Notes under the pieces: generated by a model | Told to the model about the DNA's origin: nothing | The model's database searches: none | The model's input: the letters and a program-made list of their open reading frames with translations, nothing else | Shown here: positions 60,109 through 64,000 of the stretch, piece by piece | How the letters are laid out: every line of letters begins with the position of its first letter | Numbering within the stretch: the stretch's first letter is position 1 | Translations under genes and position numbers: made by a program | Assembly: GCF_000006405.1 (NCBI RefSeq) | Contig: NW_003217015.1 | Location: 790,303 to 854,302 of the forward strand | Length of the DNA stretch: 64,000 nucleotides | Direction of reading: 5' to 3' | Source of the DNA: Perkinsus marinus ATCC 50983 | Taxonomy: Eukaryota > Perkinsozoa > Perkinsida > Perkinsidae

Positions 60109-60675
60109 TCTCAATAACTACCCCACATACATCGGAACTTCCTGACCATAGTTCACCTCACAAATCTAGGCGCGGCCGATTCAATTGATTCCTACCATAC
60201 CCCATGGAATACGTTCGAAATTCAACTTAGTCACAACCCATTTTCAGCATAAAATTACTCTACTAGATATGCAACTACCACAGCATGGCAATGTACAAAC
60301 TACTCTCAACATGGAACAGGATATTGCTACTAGTATTGACTCGATACTGTACGATAAACATGACGAAACTATAGACCCAATACTTCGAGTAATATAACTA
60401 GTAATAGTCTACAATATAACATGGCATATTGTTGATGTTATATCCACATACCCTATTTTACCTAATCATAATATCTGTGTCATTATATTAATAGTAAATA
60501 TCAATTTATCTAATAAGACCATATAGATACTAAATATATGATATATCTATTCAGTAACTGTCACCAACACAACAACAAAAGTAAGAGTTCGAAACATCGA
60601 GCTCGACAAGCTCAAACTATTCGAAAACATCGCGACCTAATCGCAAGTGTAAGGTAGGTATGTTATAAGAAACAT
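60109..60675. other. Intergenic region, AT-rich
   Basis: About 570 bases between the GAPDH 3' end and the PGS1 start, both on the minus strand. Strongly AT-rich from 60400 to 60560 with repeated ATA/TAT words. It holds the GAPDH 3' end and PGS1 5' region. No gene seen. Confidence 0.45.
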
Positions 60676-62686
<2,011 letters not shown>

Positions 62687-64000
62687 ATGCCAAGCCAGGC
62701 CAATCCGTTTCAGCAGTGCTACAAGAAGTTGGACAGTGGACATGCATTCTATGATCTCAACGAGCTTCGTAAGTGCGCTTTATCCTCGTATGAAGTTATC
62801 AGTCGTACTATCGAGCTCCCGTGGCTCTCTGTCGAGTTCGCTCTCCTCTGCGTTATTTGTTGACCGTTTTCACGGTATGTCTTGTTTCTCAGATGACGAG
62901 AGGGCTAAGAAGCTGCCGCTGTCCATCCGTATTCTGTTGGAGTCCGCGGTTCGTAACTGCGACGAGTTCGAAGTTAAGTCGTCTGATGTTGAGAACATTT
63001 TAAACTGGTCTGAGACCTCTAAGAATCAGACTGAGATCCCCTTCAAGCCCGCACGAGTCATCCTACAAGATTTCACTGGTGTTCCCGCGGTGGTCGACTT
63101 TGCAGCTATGCGTGATGCTATGGACCGTCTTGGTGGTGACCCTGCAAAGATCAACCCTTTGGTACCGGTAGACTTGGTTATCGATCACTCTGTGATGGTG
63201 GACTACTCCCGATCTCCTGAGGCTCTCGAGAAAAACCAAGAGTTAGAATTTCAGCGCAACGGAGAACGCTTTGCTTTTCTGAAATGGGGAGCCGAGGCCT
63301 TCGACAACTCGAACATCGTGCCTCCTGGGTCCGGTATTGTTCATCAAGTAAACCTCGAGTACTTGGCTAGAGTAGTTATGAACGCCACTGAGGAGGGCGC
63401 TGTTCTCTATCCTGATTCCCTTGTTGGCACCGACTCTCATACTACTATGATTGACGGTCTTGGTGTTGCCGGATGGGGTGTTGGTGGAATAGAGGCCGAA
63501 GCGGTGATGCTTGGTCAGCCGATCTCTATGGTTCTGCCAGAGGTTGTCGGATTTAGGCTCACTGATCGACTTCCGGTCACGGCCACAGCTACTGACCTTG
63601 TTCTGACCTGTACCAATATGCTGAGGAAGCGAGGAGTGGTTGGTAAATTCGTCGAGTTCCACGGCCCTGGTTGTGCTACTCTGTCGCTTGCTGACAGAGC
63701 GACCATTGCTAACATGGCGCCTGAGTACGGTGGAACCATGGGTTTTTTCGGTGTCGATCAGAAGTCTCTGGACTATCTCCTCCAAACTGGTCGTCCTAAG
63801 CACGTGGTTGAGTTGATCGAGAAATACCTCAAAGCTAACGGCCTTTTCCAAGATTACTCTGAAGATCGCGAGTACTCGGGCGAGCTGATGCAGTTGGACC
63901 TGTCCACAGTTGTTCCTTGTGTGTCGGGCCCTAAAAGGCCTCATGACCGCGTCGCTGTTACTGATTTGCCAAAGGACTTCACTGATGGTCTCAGCACGCC
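62687..64000 (+). CDS. Cytosolic aconitase / IRP1 family, 3' truncated by the window
   Basis: Aconitate hydratase of the AcnA/IRP1 type, converting citrate to isocitrate with a 4Fe-4S cluster. Exon 1 (62687-62768) starts [21 protein letters not shown] 124-nt GT-AG intron (62769-62892) joins it to exon 2, which continues [20 protein letters not shown], the standard IRP1/AcnA start. Then come [99 protein letters not shown] and [14 protein letters not shown] near the edge. The cluster cysteines of the SCTNTSNP region would lie just past the window. There is no presequence, so a cytosolic location is likely, though single-gene dual use is possible. RNA-binding activity cannot be judged. Confidence 0.95.

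Overview
The window looks like a gene-dense, intron-rich stretch of a protist nuclear genome. I infer an alveolate, most likely a perkinsid (Perkinsus), from four things: very short GT-AG introns (mostly 41-55 nt in the junctions I traced), two neighbouring Fe-type superoxide dismutase genes, a CRT-like transporter, and AG acceptor-like sites a few bases 5' of several ATGs, as expected with spliced-leader trans-splicing. No spliced-leader gene, rRNA or organellar DNA was seen, so the genus remains an inference. Codon use differs between genes: GAPDH, the mitochondrial carrier and aconitase have a strong bias typical of highly expressed genes and few or no introns, while most other genes are split into many small exons.

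Layout. 0.2-1.8 kb (-): CRT-like transporter. 2.3-4.1 kb (-): unrecognised membrane protein. 4.4-7.1 kb (-): FCP1-domain phosphatase. 7.4-8.9 kb (-): alpha/beta hydrolase of the ABHD1/3 type. 9.4-16.7 kb (+): UTP10/HEATR1. 16.9-18.3 kb (+): PrmC/HemK methyltransferase. 18.45-22.6 kb and probably beyond (+): formin with FH1 and FH2 regions. 22.6-25.5 kb (+): Ser/Pro-rich coding region belonging to one of its neighbours. 25.5-28.3 kb (+): Ser/Thr kinase. 28.8-29.3 kb (-): short hypothetical. 29.7-31.3 kb (-): DASS-family transporter. 32.2-33.2 kb (+): divergent mitochondrial carrier. 33.5-34.7 kb (+): SNM1-type nuclease. 35.8-37.2 kb (+): AAAP transporter. 38.2-41.9 kb (+): membrane adenylate cyclase. 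42.2-43.1 kb (+): Gly/Tyr/Asn repeat protein. 43.98 kb: tRNA-Leu(UAA). 44.7-47.4 kb (-): two Fe-SODs. 48.5-50.2 kb (+): hypothetical. 52.1-53.7 kb (-): mitochondrial J-domain protein. 54.05-55.65 kb (-): membrane RING-H2 ligase. 55.9-57.4 kb (-): unresolved. 57.5-57.95 kb (-): bS6-like ribosomal protein. 58.2-60.1 kb (-): PGS1. 60.7-61.7 kb (-): GAPDH. 62.7-64.0 kb (+): aconitase/IRP1, cut by the window edge.

The genes are mostly housekeeping and do not form an operon-like system. Several relate to mitochondria (bS6m, PGS1 for cardiolipin precursor, J-protein, carrier, a SOD with a presequence) and others to redox and carbon metabolism (GAPDH, aconitase, DASS transporter). I found no mobile element, CRISPR array or virus-like element. 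The most unusual structure is a 245-nt PGS1 intron that is mostly a CTA/TAG microsatellite in which every repeat unit resembles a splice site. No undescribed multi-gene system was evident.
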